Shown: piece after piece, positions 1 to 6,898 of the stretch | How positions within the stretch are numbered: the first letter of the stretch is position 1 | Layout: every line of letters starts with the position of its first letter | Origin: an uncultured Leucobacter sp. | Lineage (GTDB): Bacteria; Actinomycetota; Actinomycetes; Actinomycetales; Microbacteriaceae | Direction: 5' to 3' | DNA length: 13,568 bases | Assembly: GCA_937872275.1 (NCBI GenBank) | Contig: CALMSE010000291.1 | Span: 1 to 13,568 of the forward strand | Translations under genes and position numbers: made by a program | Notes under the pieces: generated by a model | Databases searched by the model: none | What the model was told of the DNA's origin: nothing | The model's input: only the letters and a program-made list of their open reading frames with translations

Positions 1-3000
1 TCACCGACAAGGCCATCGAGATGCGCACCGTGCGCGGCCTCGAGACCGTGCACCTCGGCATCGGCATCGCCAAGTGGAGCTTCGAGGGCGAGGAGTTCTG
101 CGCCCCGGTGCTGCTGCGCCCGCTCGCGATCCGCCGCTACGGCCGCGACTTCGAGCTGAAGCTCAAGAACCGGCCCACCGTGAACCCCGAGCTGCTGGTG
201 ACGCTGCGGGAGCAGTTCGGCATCTCGATCGACGCGGTCTCGCTGCTCGAGCTCTCGCAGTCGGAGGGCGTGTTCAAGCCCCAGCCCGTGATCGACCGGC
301 TGCGCCAGATGGTGGTGGGCGTGCCGGGCTTCGTGGTGCAGCCCCGACTCGTGGTCTCCTCGTTCCACGACGTCTCGCGCCTCATGGCGGCCGACGTGAG
401 GGATCTCGACACCCCGATCCTCTCCGCGCTCTGCGGCGACGAGGTCGCGCGTCAGCGCATCGCCGACGGCTACCATCCGGTGAACGCGCCCGATCCCGAC
501 CACCGCGCCCCCGAGACCGATCGCCGCCTCTACGACGCCGACGCCGAGCAGGACGACGTGCTGGCGCAGATCGAGGCCGGCTACTCGCTCGTCGTGCGCA
601 CGCTGCCCGGCACCGGCGCCACCCAGACCGTCGCCAACGCGATCGGCGCCCTGGCGGCCGCCGGCAAGCGGGTGCTCGTCGTCTCGCCCCGGCGCGCCAC
701 GCTCGACGGCATCACGCACCGCCTCGCGCGCGTGGGCCTGGCGGGACTCGCGGTCACGCCGAGGCTGCTGCGCCGCAATCTCGTCGAGGCGATCAGCCGC
801 AACGAGTCGGCCCGCGGCGAGTCGCTGCGCGAGGTCGACGACGCGCTGGTGCGGCTGCGCGGCGTGCTGCTCGACTACAACGCGGCGCTCACCTCGATCG
901 ACGAGCGCTTCGGAGCCTCGCCGCTCGACGCCCTGCGCGAGCTGACCCGGCTCGCGCTGCTGCCCGCGCCGCCCAGCACCACCGTCCGGCTCGACGACCA
1001 CGCGCTCGGCCAGCTCACGCTCGACCGCTCGTCGATCGCGGAGGACGTCACCGAGGTGGCGCGCCTCGGGCAGTTCCAGTACGGGCCGGAGGACTCCCCC
1101 TGGTACGGCGTGAGCTTCGCCACCACCGAGGCCGCGCGCCAGGCCTACTCGCTCGCCGTGAACCTGGCCGAGTCGAAGCTGCCCCGCCTCATCTCCGCGG
1201 CGAACGGGCTCGTCGAGCAGACCACGCTGCGCGCCTTCGAGAGCATCTCCGAGCTCGGCATCTACCTGCGCCTGCTCATGGGCATCCGCGACACGCTCGA
1301 CCGCTTCACCCCCGACGTCTACGACCGCTCGCTCAGCGAGGTCATCGCGGCCCACGCGCCGCGCGGCGGCGAGGAGATGTCGAACGCGAATCGCCGACGC
1401 CTCCGCAAGCTCGCGCGGGAGTACGTGCGCCCCGGCGTGCACATCGGAGACATGTACGCGCGTCTGGTGGAGATCCAGCAGCAGCGCGTGCTCTGGCACC
1501 GCTACTCGACCGTGGCGGGAGCCCGCCCCGGGGTGCCGGCGGGCATCTCGGACGTCGTGGTCGCCTTCCAGTCGGCGTACCAGGATCTCGACGAGCTCGA
1601 TCGGGTGCTCGGGCACGAGCACGACGCCGACCGGCTGCGCAATCTCCCCCTGCCGGCGCTCGCCCGCCGCGCGACCGACCTCGCCCGGGAGAGCGAGGTG
1701 CTGCAGAACATCCAGGAGCGCACGGCGATCGTGGAGCGTCTGCGCGCCGCGCACCTCGAGCCGCTGCTCGACGACCTCTCCGCGCGCCATGTGCCCTCCG
1801 GGCTCGTCGCGGCGGAGCTGGAGCAGGCCTGGTGGCAGTCGGCGCTCGAGCGCATGCTGCAGACGAACCAGGCGCTGCTCAGCGCGAACACCGCGGTGAT
1901 CGAGCGCCTGGAATCCGACTTCCGCCTCGTCGACGACGCCCACGCGAGCGCCGGAGGCGCCGGGCTCGCGGCGAAGCTCGCCGACGCCTGGCGGGTGGCC
2001 GTCCCGGGGGCCAGGCAGGAGGCGCTGGCCCTCCGCGAGCTGCTGCGCGGCGGCAGCCCCTCGATCCGCTCCCTCGTGCAGCAGGCGCCGACGCTCATGG
2101 AGGTGCTGGCCCCGGTCTGGGTGCTCTCGCCCTACGAGGTGGCGCAGCTGCCCGACGGCATGCGCTTCGACGCGGCGCTGCTGCTCGACGCGGGCGCGAC
2201 GGCGCTCGTCGAGAACGTCGGCGCGATCCGAAGGGCGCGGCAGGTGGTCGCCTTCGGCGACACGGTCACGCAGACGCCCTCCCGCTTCGAGATCGCGGTG
2301 CGGCTGCCCGGAGACGAGGCCCCGGCGCAGGGCCGCGAGGCGCTCCACGCGCAGAGCGCCTTCGCGCAGCTGCGCGAGGTGCTGCCCGAGCTCGCGCTCA
2401 CCCGCAGCTACCGCGCCGGCGGCGAGGACCTCACGAACCTCGTGAACGGACGCTTCTACGGGGGCGAGATCGAGTCGCTGCCGTGGGCGGGCACCTTCCT
2501 CGGCCATTCCAGCATCGCCCTCGACTTCGTCGCCGACGGACAGGGCCTGCCGGATCCGCACACCGGCGCCGTGGAGAGCACCGACGGCGAGGTGGAGCGC
2601 GTCGTACAGCTCGTGCTCGAGCACGCGAGCGAGCGGCCGCGCGAGTCGCTCATGGTCATCACCGCCAGCGAGCGGCACGCCGTGCGCGTGCAGCAGGCGG
2701 TGCTGCAGGCCTTCTCGAAGCTGCCCCAGTACCGCGACTTCCTGCTCGGCGAGCGGGCCGAGCCATTCACCGTGCTCACGCTCGAGCAGGCGATGGCGCA
2801 GAGCCGCGACCGGGTGATCTTCTCGGTCGGCTACGGGCGCACGCCCCACGGCCGGGTGCTGTCGAACTTCGGCTCGCTCGGGCAGCCCGGCGGCGAGCGG
2901 CTGCTCGCGGTGGCGATGACCCGCGCTCGCCGCGCCATGACCATCGTGAGCTGCTTCCGCCCCGCCGACCTCGACACGGCGCGCATCAAGCACGGAGTGG

Positions 3001-3440
3001 TCGAGCTCTCCGAGCTGCTCGCGCTCGAGCACCCGGAGCCGGCGCCCGCGGCGCTGCCGGCGGAGCGCGACCCGATGCTCGGCGAGCTCGCCGACCGGCT
3101 CGAGGAGTTCGGCCTCACGGTGGCGCTCGACTACCACGGGGTGATCCCGCTCGCCGCGGCCTACGCGGGCCGCGCGGTCGCGGTCGACCTCGACTTCGGG
3201 GACTGCGGCGGCGCCGGCGAGCGGAGCCTGCGCGATGCGCTGCGGCTGCGTCCCTCGGTGCTGCGCCGCCTCGGCTGGCACTACCACCGCGTGCACAGCT
3301 TCGACCTCTTCGCCGATCCCGAGCGGGTGGCGCTGCGGGTGGCCAGCATGCTGGGCTACGAGGCCGATGCCGATCCCGCGGCGGAGGGGGCGGGTCAGCC
3401 GGCTCCCCAGGCCGAGACGGCTCCCGCGCCCCTCTTCTGA
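1..3440 (+). CDS. DUF4011-type SF1 helicase-like protein with degenerate ATPase motifs (5' end missing)
   Basis: This is the C-terminal part of a large superfamily-1 helicase-like protein. The frame is open to the window's left edge, and the first visible residues resemble the end of a DUF4011 domain (PLLLRPLAI-like segment, then a NPELL..L..FGI segment), so the real start probably lies upstream; an ATG exists at 21. Numbering from that ATG, the fold can be followed: a P-loop position at 195-203, a motif Ia-like VLVVSPRRA, a long helical insert at about 250-690, a Walker B position at 723, a GD motif at 746, a YRAGGE segment, a well-kept motif VI (AMTRARR, 965-971), and a C-terminal domain like the Vsr/MTES_1575 restriction-endonuclease fold (about 1025-1110, with RLGW at 1083-1086). 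The Walker A lysine is Ala200, the Walker B glutamate is Ala724, and GDPKQLPP is replaced by GDTVTQTP. ATP hydrolysis and DNA cleavage are therefore doubtful; a nucleic-acid-binding or structural role is my inference. Codon use matches the neighbouring genes. Confidence 0.8.
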   Translation, partial: TDKAIEMRTVRGLETVHLGIGIAKWSFEGEEFCAPVLLRPLAIRRYGRDFELKLKNRPTVNPELLVTLREQFGISIDAVSLLELSQSEGVFKPQPVIDRLRQMVVGVPGFVVQPRLVVSSFHDVSRLMAADVRDLDTPILSALCGDEVARQRIADGYHPVNAPDPDHRAPETDRRLYDADAEQDDVLAQIEAGYSLVVRTLPGTGATQTVANAIGALAAAGKRVLVVSPRRATLDGITHRLARVGLAGLAVTPRLLRRNLVEAISRNESARGESLREVDDALVRLRGVLLDYNAALTSIDERFGASPLDALRELTRLALLPAPPSTTVRLDDHALGQLTLDRSSIAEDVTEVARLGQFQYGPEDSPWYGVSFATTEAARQAYSLAVNLAESKLPRLISAANGLVEQTTLRAFESISELGIYLRLLMGIRDTLDRFTPDVYDRSLSEVIAAHAPRGGEEMSNANRRRLRKLAREYVRPGVHIGDMYARLVEIQQQRVLWHRYSTVAGARPGVPAGISDVVVAFQSAYQDLDELDRVLGHEHDADRLRNLPLPALARRATDLARESEVLQNIQERTAIVERLRAAHLEPLLDDLSARHVPSGLVAAELEQAWWQSALERMLQTNQALLSANTAVIERLESDFRLVDDAHASAGGAGLAAKLADAWRVAVPGARQEALALRELLRGGSPSIRSLVQQAPTLMEVLAPVWVLSPYEVAQLPDGMRFDAALLLDAGATALVENVGAIRRARQVVAFGDTVTQTPSRFEIAVRLPGDEAPAQGREALHAQSAFAQLREVLPELALTRSYRAGGEDLTNLVNGRFYGGEIESLPWAGTFLGHSSIALDFVADGQGLPDPHTGAVESTDGEVERVVQLVLEHASERPRESLMVITASERHAVRVQQAVLQAFSKLPQYRDFLLGERAEPFTVLTLEQAMAQSRDRVIFSVGYGRTPHGRVLSNFGSLGQPGGERLLAVAMTRARRAMTIVSCFRPADLDTARIKHGVVELSELLALEHPEPAPAALPAERDPMLGELADRLEEFGLTVALDYHGVIPLAAAYAGRAVAVDLDFGDCGGAGERSLRDALRLRPSVLRRLGWHYHRVHSFDLFADPERVALRVASMLGYEADADPAAEGAGQPAPQAETAPAPLF

Positions 3441-3667
3441 TGGACGGCGACTCGGCCGATCGCCCCGGTGAGGCCGATCGCGCTCGCGCTCGCGCCGAGG
3501 ACGTCACCGGCTCGGGGGAGCGAGCGGATCGCCGCAGGCCCCGGCGGGCGAGCACCCCTGCCCCGGCGGGCAGCGATCCGTCCCCCGACGACCCGACGCT
3601 CGAGCCGCGATCCGCCGTCGAGAACGACGAGCGGCTGCTGGGGGATCGGCCGCCCCACTGGGGGTGA
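3440..3667 (+). CDS. Small hypothetical protein, coupled to the helicase-like gene
   Basis: I do not recognise a named family with certainty. The ATG at 3440 shares its A with the TGA stop of the upstream gene (TGATG), the usual arrangement for translational coupling, and no convincing Shine-Dalgarno precedes it. The 75-residue product is strongly charged and low in complexity: an Asp/Arg/Ala-rich N-terminal two thirds rich in Pro and Ser, then a more ordered-looking end containing ENDERLLGDRPPHWG. A C-terminal PPHW motif after a DERL segment is something I recall from short uncharacterised actinobacterial proteins, which makes a real gene more likely than chance. There is no signal peptide or membrane segment. 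The frame also runs open upstream through the helicase-like gene, but that part is an out-of-frame shadow. Coupling suggests the product is made in proportion to the helicase-like protein and may bind it. Confidence 0.62.
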   Translation: MDGDSADRPGEADRARARAEDVTGSGERADRRRPRRASTPAPAGSDPSPDDPTLEPRSAVENDERLLGDRPPHWG

Positions 3668-3677
3668 GCCTCTTCCG

Positions 3678-3765
3678 CTCCCGCCCCGTTCCCGCCTGCC
3701 CCGCCCCGATCTCGCGAGGGGATACGGAAAGCGCGAGGGACGAGAGAAGGGGGAAGGGGCGGGAG
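3678..3765 (+). terminator. Large inverted repeat after the small gene; possible terminator
   Basis: A pyrimidine-rich arm at 3678-3693 pairs with a purine-rich arm at 3751-3765 over 15 base pairs with a single bulged G (3688). A second helix nests inside it (CTCGCG 3711-3716 with CGCGAG 3732-3737). It starts 10 nt after the stop of the small gene and ends just before the rplJ promoter. This is where the helicase operon's transcript should end. No U-tract follows the stem, as is common for actinobacterial terminators. The terminator role is therefore inferred from position and stability. Confidence 0.4.
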
Positions 3766-3776
3766 AGCCGCCCGAT

Positions 3777-3805
3777 TTGCCGGGATCGCGTCGAGCGGAT
3801 AAGCT
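3777..3805 (+). promoter_or_regulatory. Probable housekeeping-sigma promoter of rplJ-rplL
   Basis: A -35 box TTGCCG (3777-3782) is followed after exactly 17 nt by a -10 box TAAGCT (3800-3805, fitting TANNNT). Transcription would begin at about 3811-3813, at the base of the structured leader. This gives a 5' untranslated region of about 230 nt before rplJ. The match in sequence, spacing and position makes this the best promoter in the window. Confidence 0.7.
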
Positions 3806-3810
3806 GTCCC

Positions 3811-3900
3811 CTGGCCCAAGACCGCCGGTAGGGCTCGCAAGAGCCCCGGAACGTTCGAGCTTCGGAAACGAAGCACGAAGACCAGCGCAGGTACGAACTC
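3811..3900 (+). ncRNA. Ribosomal protein L10 leader (autoregulatory RNA in the rplJ 5' UTR)
   Basis: This is probably the site where the L10-L12 complex binds its own mRNA and represses the operon. Two clean hairpins are visible. One is GGGCTC-GCAA-GAGCCC (3831-3846), with an outer CCG/CGG helix across a GTA bulge (3828-3830). The other is GCTTCG-GAAA-CGAAGC (3859-3874), extended by TTCG/CGAA (3854-3857 with 3876-3879) across an A-A mismatch. Both have GNRA tetraloops. A short outer helix CTGG/CCAG (3811-3814 with 3882-3885) closes the unit, and AAGACC occurs twice (3818-3823 and 3878-3883), followed by GCGCAGGT. Position before rplJ, the three-nucleotide bulge and the hairpin arrangement agree with the L10 leader family (Rfam RF00557) as I remember it. 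The exact 3' boundary is uncertain, and I could not run the covariance model. Confidence 0.72.
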
Positions 3901-3931
3901 CTTGACCAGGGATCCCGATCCCGAACTCACT

Positions 3932-3982
3932 GAAGCTCCGTGCGTGCGCGCCGGAGCTTCTCGCATTTCGAGGGGAGCTCCG
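3932..3982 (+). promoter_or_regulatory. Mutually exclusive hairpins in the rplJ leader (attenuator-like)
   Basis: Segment A (GAAGCTCCG, 3932-3940) pairs perfectly over 9 bp with segment B (CGGAGCTTC, 3952-3960). B can instead pair over 9 bp, including one G-U, with segment C (GGAGCTCCG, 3974-3982). Only one of A-B and B-C can form at a time. A-B is followed by a short T-containing stretch (TCGCATTTCG), a poor U-tract. This looks like a switch between a terminator-like and an alternative fold, downstream of the L10-binding structure. The pairing is seen in the sequence; the regulatory role is inferred. Confidence 0.5.
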
Positions 3983-3994
3983 AGCGGCACGGCC

Positions 3995-4037
3995 CCCGGT
4001 GCGGTGATCGCCGCACGGGTACGACAAGTTAGAGGAG
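3995..4037 (+). promoter_or_regulatory. Hairpin next to the rplJ ribosome-binding site
   Basis: GTGCGG (3999-4004) pairs with CCGCAC (4011-4016) around a 6-nt loop, and CCC (3995-3997) pairs with GGG (4017-4019) with G3998 bulged, giving 9 bp. The stem ends 12 nt before the Shine-Dalgarno AGAGGAG (4031-4037), which sits 4 nt before the rplJ ATG. The hairpin leaves the ribosome-binding site open. It could act as a spacer or be remodelled when L10 binds upstream. Confidence 0.45.
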
Positions 4038-4041
4038 CGCC

Positions 4042-4551
4042 ATGGCTACGAAGGAAGCTACGGTCGCCGACCTTCAGAAGAACTTCGAAGAGTCGACTGC
4101 CGTTCTGCTGACCGAGTACCGCGGTCTGACGGTTGCCGAGCTGCGCGAGCTGCGCAACTCCATCCGTGAGCACGCGACGTACGCCGTGGCGAAGAACACG
4201 CTGACCAAGATCGCCGCCAACAAGGCCGGCGTCACCGCTTTCGACGACGAGCTCACCGGTCCTTCGGCGCTCGCCTTCGTGCACGGTGACCCCGTGGCGG
4301 TGGCCAAGGGTCTGCGCGACTTCGCCAAGGCACATCCTCTGTTGGTGGTGAAGGCGGGCTACTTCGATGGCAAGCCCCTCACCGCCGCTGAGGTTGGCAA
4401 GCTCGCCGATCTTGAGAGCCGCGAGGTGCTGCTGGCCAAGGCCGCCGGCGCCATGAAGGCCTCTCTGTTCGGTGCCGCGCAGCTGTTCAACGCACTGCCC
4501 GCAAGCGCCGCGCGCGCTTTCGGCGCGCTGCAGGAGAAGCAGAGCGCGTAA
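4042..4551 (+). CDS. rplJ: 50S ribosomal protein L10
   Basis: L10 (uL10) is the base of the ribosomal stalk: its N-terminal domain binds 23S rRNA, and its C-terminal helix carries the L7/L12 dimers that recruit translational GTPases. The 169-residue product has the family's usual length. Typical segments are visible: [18 protein letters not shown] at the N-terminus, [17 protein letters not shown] at about 22-38, and [13 protein letters not shown] at about 47-59. The Ala-rich C-terminal helix ends in [13 protein letters not shown]. The ATG at 4042 follows AGAGGAG by 4 nt, and an alternative start is unlikely because the conserved N-terminus begins here. The gene is first in the rplJ-rplL operon, behind the L10 leader. 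L10 bound to L7/L12 probably represses its own synthesis there, as is well established in other bacteria. Gct/ggt/aag codons are more frequent than in the flanking genes, as expected for high expression. Confidence 0.97.
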   Translation: MATKEATVADLQKNFEESTAVLLTEYRGLTVAELRELRNSIREHATYAVAKNTLTKIAANKAGVTAFDDELTGPSALAFVHGDPVAVAKGLRDFAKAHPLLVVKAGYFDGKPLTAAEVGKLADLESREVLLAKAAGAMKASLFGAAQLFNALPASAARAFGALQEKQSA

Positions 4552-4626
4552 GGATCCGCGAGTCCCGCGAGGTTCGTAGTACAAGACCCGTCGCCCGTGC
4601 GGTGACACACATCAAGGAGAAACATC

Positions 4627-5013
4627 ATGGCAAAGCTTTCGACCGAGGAGCTGCTCGAGCAGTTCAAGGAGCTCACCCTCATCGAGCTCTCGGAGTTCGT
4701 CAAGGCGTTCGAGGAGACCTTCGAGGTCTCGGCCGCCGCTCCCGTGGCCGTCGCGGCCGCTCCGGCTGCCGGTGGCGCCGCCGCTGAGGCCGTCGAGGAG
4801 AAGGACGAGTTCGACGTCGTCCTCGAGGCCGCCGGCGACAAGAAGATCCAGGTCATCAAGGTCGTGCGCGAGCTGACCGGCCTGGGCCTGGGCGAGGCGA
4901 AGACCCTCGTCGAGGAGGCTCCGAAGAACGTGCTCGAGGGTGCGAAGAAGGAGGCCGCCGAGGAGGCCAAGGCCAAGCTCGAGGAGGCCGGCGCGAGCGT
5001 CAAGCTGGCGTAA
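4627..5013 (+). CDS. rplL: 50S ribosomal protein L7/L12
   Basis: L7/L12 (bL12) forms the flexible multi-copy ribosomal stalk that recruits and activates EF-G, EF-Tu and IF2. The 128-residue protein is of normal length. Residues 1-33 form the dimerisation and L10-binding domain ([23 protein letters not shown]). Residues 35-55 form the Ala/Pro/Gly-rich hinge. Residues 58-128 form the globular C-terminal domain, with the factor-binding surface [21 protein letters not shown] strong Shine-Dalgarno AAGGAG (4614-4619) lies 7 nt before the ATG. The gene starts 75 nt after rplJ with no obvious promoter between them, so both are probably read from one transcript that ends at the terminator 20 nt downstream. 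The strong ribosome-binding site fits the need for about four or more copies of L12 per L10. Confidence 0.98.
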   Translation: MAKLSTEELLEQFKELTLIELSEFVKAFEETFEVSAAAPVAVAAAPAAGGAAAEAVEEKDEFDVVLEAAGDKKIQVIKVVRELTGLGLGEAKTLVEEAPKNVLEGAKKEAAEEAKAKLEEAGASVKLA

Positions 5014-5032
5014 GCTCCGCGAAGCGGATCGA

Positions 5033-5070
5033 GGGGGCGTGCCACTGCGGCACGCCCCCTTTCCCGTTTT
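5033..5070 (+). terminator. Strong intrinsic terminator of rplJ-rplL
   Basis: A perfect 11-bp GC-rich stem, GGGGGCGTGCC (5033-5043) with GGCACGCCCCC (5049-5059), closes a 5-nt loop. It is followed by TTTCCCGTTTT. It begins 19 nt after the rplL stop codon. Confidence 0.9.
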
Positions 5071-5102
5071 CGCGGGTGGATTCCTCTCTGGGAGAACGCC
5101 CC

Positions 5103-5155
5103 TGGCACGGTCGGTTTCGATGGTGCTATCGTTGGCTGGTTTTGCTATCGAAAGG
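5103..5155 (+). promoter_or_regulatory. Possible promoter and ribosome-binding site of the ABC exporter operon
   Basis: TGCTATCG occurs twice, at 5124-5131 and 5143-5150, 19 nt apart. The first copy reads as an extended -10 (TGC then TATCGT, 5127-5132), which would start transcription at about 5139. A weak -35 candidate is TGGCAC (5103-5108). AAAGG (5151-5155) is a plausible Shine-Dalgarno 6 nt before the GTG at 5162. The preceding terminator implies that a promoter must lie here, but the exact one is uncertain. Confidence 0.4.
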
Positions 5156-5161
5156 CGCACC

Positions 5162-6898
5162 GTGGCTCTCATCAGACTCACCCTGCAATACGCGCGCCCC
5201 TACTGGGGGTGGATCGCAGCCGTCGTCGTGCTGCAGCTGCTGGCGACGATCGCCGCGCTCTGGCTGCCCAGCCTCAACGCGCAGATCATCGACAACGGCA
5301 TCGCGCAGGGCGACACCGAGTTCATCTGGAACACCGGCGGCGTCATGCTCGCGGTCTCCTTCGGCCAGCTCGCCGCGGCGGTGGCCGCGGTCTACTGCGG
5401 CGCGCGGGCCTCGATGGCGATCGGCCGCGACCTGCGCCGCGGCGTCTACCGCAAGGTGGACTCGCTCTCGACCCTCGAGGCCATGCGCTTCGGCGCCGGC
5501 ACGCTCATCACCCGCGGCACGAACGACGTGCAGCAGGTGCAGATGCTCGTGCTGATGACGCTGAACTTCATGATCTCCGCGCCGATCATGGCCGTCGGCG
5601 GCATCATCATGGCGCTCCGGGAGGACGCCGGCATGTCGTGGCTCGTCTGGGCCTCGGTCGGACTGCTCGCGGTGATCGTGGGTTTCCTCGTGCGCCTCCT
5701 GCTGCCCCTGTTCCGCCAGATGCAGGAGAAGGTCGACGACATCAACAGCGTGCTGCGCGAGCAGATCATGGGCATCCGCGTCGTGCGCGCCTTCGTGAGG
5801 GAGCCCTTCGAGGCCGCGCGCTACCGCGTCGCGAACGACAACATCACGCGCATCTCGGTGCAGGTCGGCAACGTCTTCGTGCTCATGTTCCCGGTGATCA
5901 TGATGGTGCTGCACATCGCCACGGCGGCGGTGCTGTGGTTCGGCGGGCACCGGGTCGCCGCGGGCGATGTGGAGATCGGCTCGCTCACGGCGTTCCTGCA
6001 GTATCTGCTGCAGATCCTCGTCGCCGTGATGATGGGGGTGTTCATGGTCATGATGATCCCGCGCGCGGTCGTCTGCGCGGAGCGCCTGCGCGAGCTCTTC
6101 GACACCGAGTCGACGCTCGACTTCCCCGAGGAGGCCTCCGCGGCGACCCCGCGGCAGGGCCGTGTGGAGTTCGACGGTGTCACCTTCGGCTTCCCCGGCG
6201 CCGAACGGCCCGTCATCAAGAACGTCAGCTTCGTGGCGGAGCCCGGCAAGACCACCGCGATCATCGGGTCCACCGGCTCGGGCAAGACCACGCTGCTCGG
6301 CCTGGCGCTGCGCCTCTTCGATCCGCAATCGGGCAGCGTGCGCATCGACGGCGAGCCCGTCTCCGCGCTCACCCGGGATCAGCTCGCGAAGACCGTGAGC
6401 CTCGTTCCGCAGCGACCCTACCTCTTCTCCGGCACGATCGCCTCGAACCTGCGCTTCGGCGACTCCCAGGCGAGCGACGAGCAGCTGTGGGAGGCGCTGC
6501 GCGTGGCCCAGGGCGATGACTTCGTGCGGGCGAAGGAGCACGGGCTCGACGAGCCGGTCTCCCAGGGCGGCACCAGTGTCTCGGGCGGCCAGCGGCAGCG
6601 GCTCTCGATCGCGCGGGCGCTCGTCGCGAAGCCGCTCGTCTACCTCTTCGACGACTCGTTCTCGGCGCTCGACGTGGCGACGGACGCCCGTCTGCGCGCC
6701 GCGCTGCCCGCCGCGACGGAGGGCGCGACGACCATCATCGTGGCGCAGCGGGTCTCGACGATCACGGAGGCGGATCAGATACTCGTGCTCGAGGACGGCG
6801 AGATCGTGGGCCGCGGCGCCCACGACGAGCTCCTCGCGACGAACGAGGTGTACCAGGAGATCGTGAGATCCCAGCTCGACGAGGCGGAGGCCGCGTGA
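5162..6898 (+). CDS. ABC exporter half-transporter, subunit with degenerate ATP-site residues
   Basis: This inner-membrane protein has an exporter (type IV ABC) transmembrane domain of six predicted helices (about residues 15-36, 57-80, 133-152, 157-178, 240-262 and 275-300) followed by a nucleotide-binding domain. Walker A is GSTGSGKT (369-376, Lys375) and the signature SGGQ is at 474-477. The Walker B region is LFDDSFSALD, so the catalytic glutamate is Asp498, and the switch histidine is Gln529 (VAQRVST). These are the hallmarks of the degenerate-site subunit of heterodimeric exporters such as TM287/288, BmrCD and LmrCD. The GTG start at 5162 is chosen because it follows AAAGG and gives a normal N-terminus (578 aa). 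An in-frame ATG at 5120 lacks a ribosome-binding site, and the frame's extension back to 4940 runs into rplL. The TGA overlaps the start of the partner gene, so the two subunits are coupled. The substrate cannot be read from the sequence; drugs or lipids are usual for the family. Confidence 0.92.
   Translation: MALIRLTLQYARPYWGWIAAVVVLQLLATIAALWLPSLNAQIIDNGIAQGDTEFIWNTGGVMLAVSFGQLAAAVAAVYCGARASMAIGRDLRRGVYRKVDSLSTLEAMRFGAGTLITRGTNDVQQVQMLVLMTLNFMISAPIMAVGGIIMALREDAGMSWLVWASVGLLAVIVGFLVRLLLPLFRQMQEKVDDINSVLREQIMGIRVVRAFVREPFEAARYRVANDNITRISVQVGNVFVLMFPVIMMVLHIATAAVLWFGGHRVAAGDVEIGSLTAFLQYLLQILVAVMMGVFMVMMIPRAVVCAERLRELFDTESTLDFPEEASAATPRQGRVEFDGVTFGFPGAERPVIKNVSFVAEPGKTTAIIGSTGSGKTTLLGLALRLFDPQSGSVRIDGEPVSALTRDQLAKTVSLVPQRPYLFSGTIASNLRFGDSQASDEQLWEALRVAQGDDFVRAKEHGLDEPVSQGGTSVSGGQRQRLSIARALVAKPLVYLFDDSFSALDVATDARLRAALPAATEGATTIIVAQRVSTITEADQILVLEDGEIVGRGAHDELLATNEVYQEIVRSQLDEAEAA

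Noticed and set aside
612..630. The lost Walker A lysine as a frameshift or sequencing error
   Set aside because: The frame continues unbroken with the expected family residues on both sides, and Walker B and motif III are changed as well, so a local error is unlikely.
74..3439. Frame +2 open for more than 3 kb through the helicase-like gene
   Set aside because: Its translation is Arg/Ala/Pro-rich low complexity, typical of an off-frame in high-GC DNA. Only the last part, from 3440, is kept as a gene.
3468..4111. Forward frames at 3468-3905 and 3902-4111 in the leader region
   Set aside because: They overlap the promoter, the L10 leader and the start of rplJ, with Pro/Arg-rich translations and no ribosome-binding sites. 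The region is better explained as regulatory RNA.
3115..4608. Antisense frame across the rplJ leader and rplJ
   Set aside because: It runs opposite rplJ and the structured leader and has a repetitive Arg/Gly/Ser/Pro translation. It is not a gene.
4940..5161. Extension of the first ABC gene back to 4940, or to the ATG at 5120
   Set aside because: The extension overlaps rplL and its terminator and adds a non-conserved Arg/Pro-rich stretch. The GTG at 5162 has a Shine-Dalgarno and gives the normal family N-terminus.
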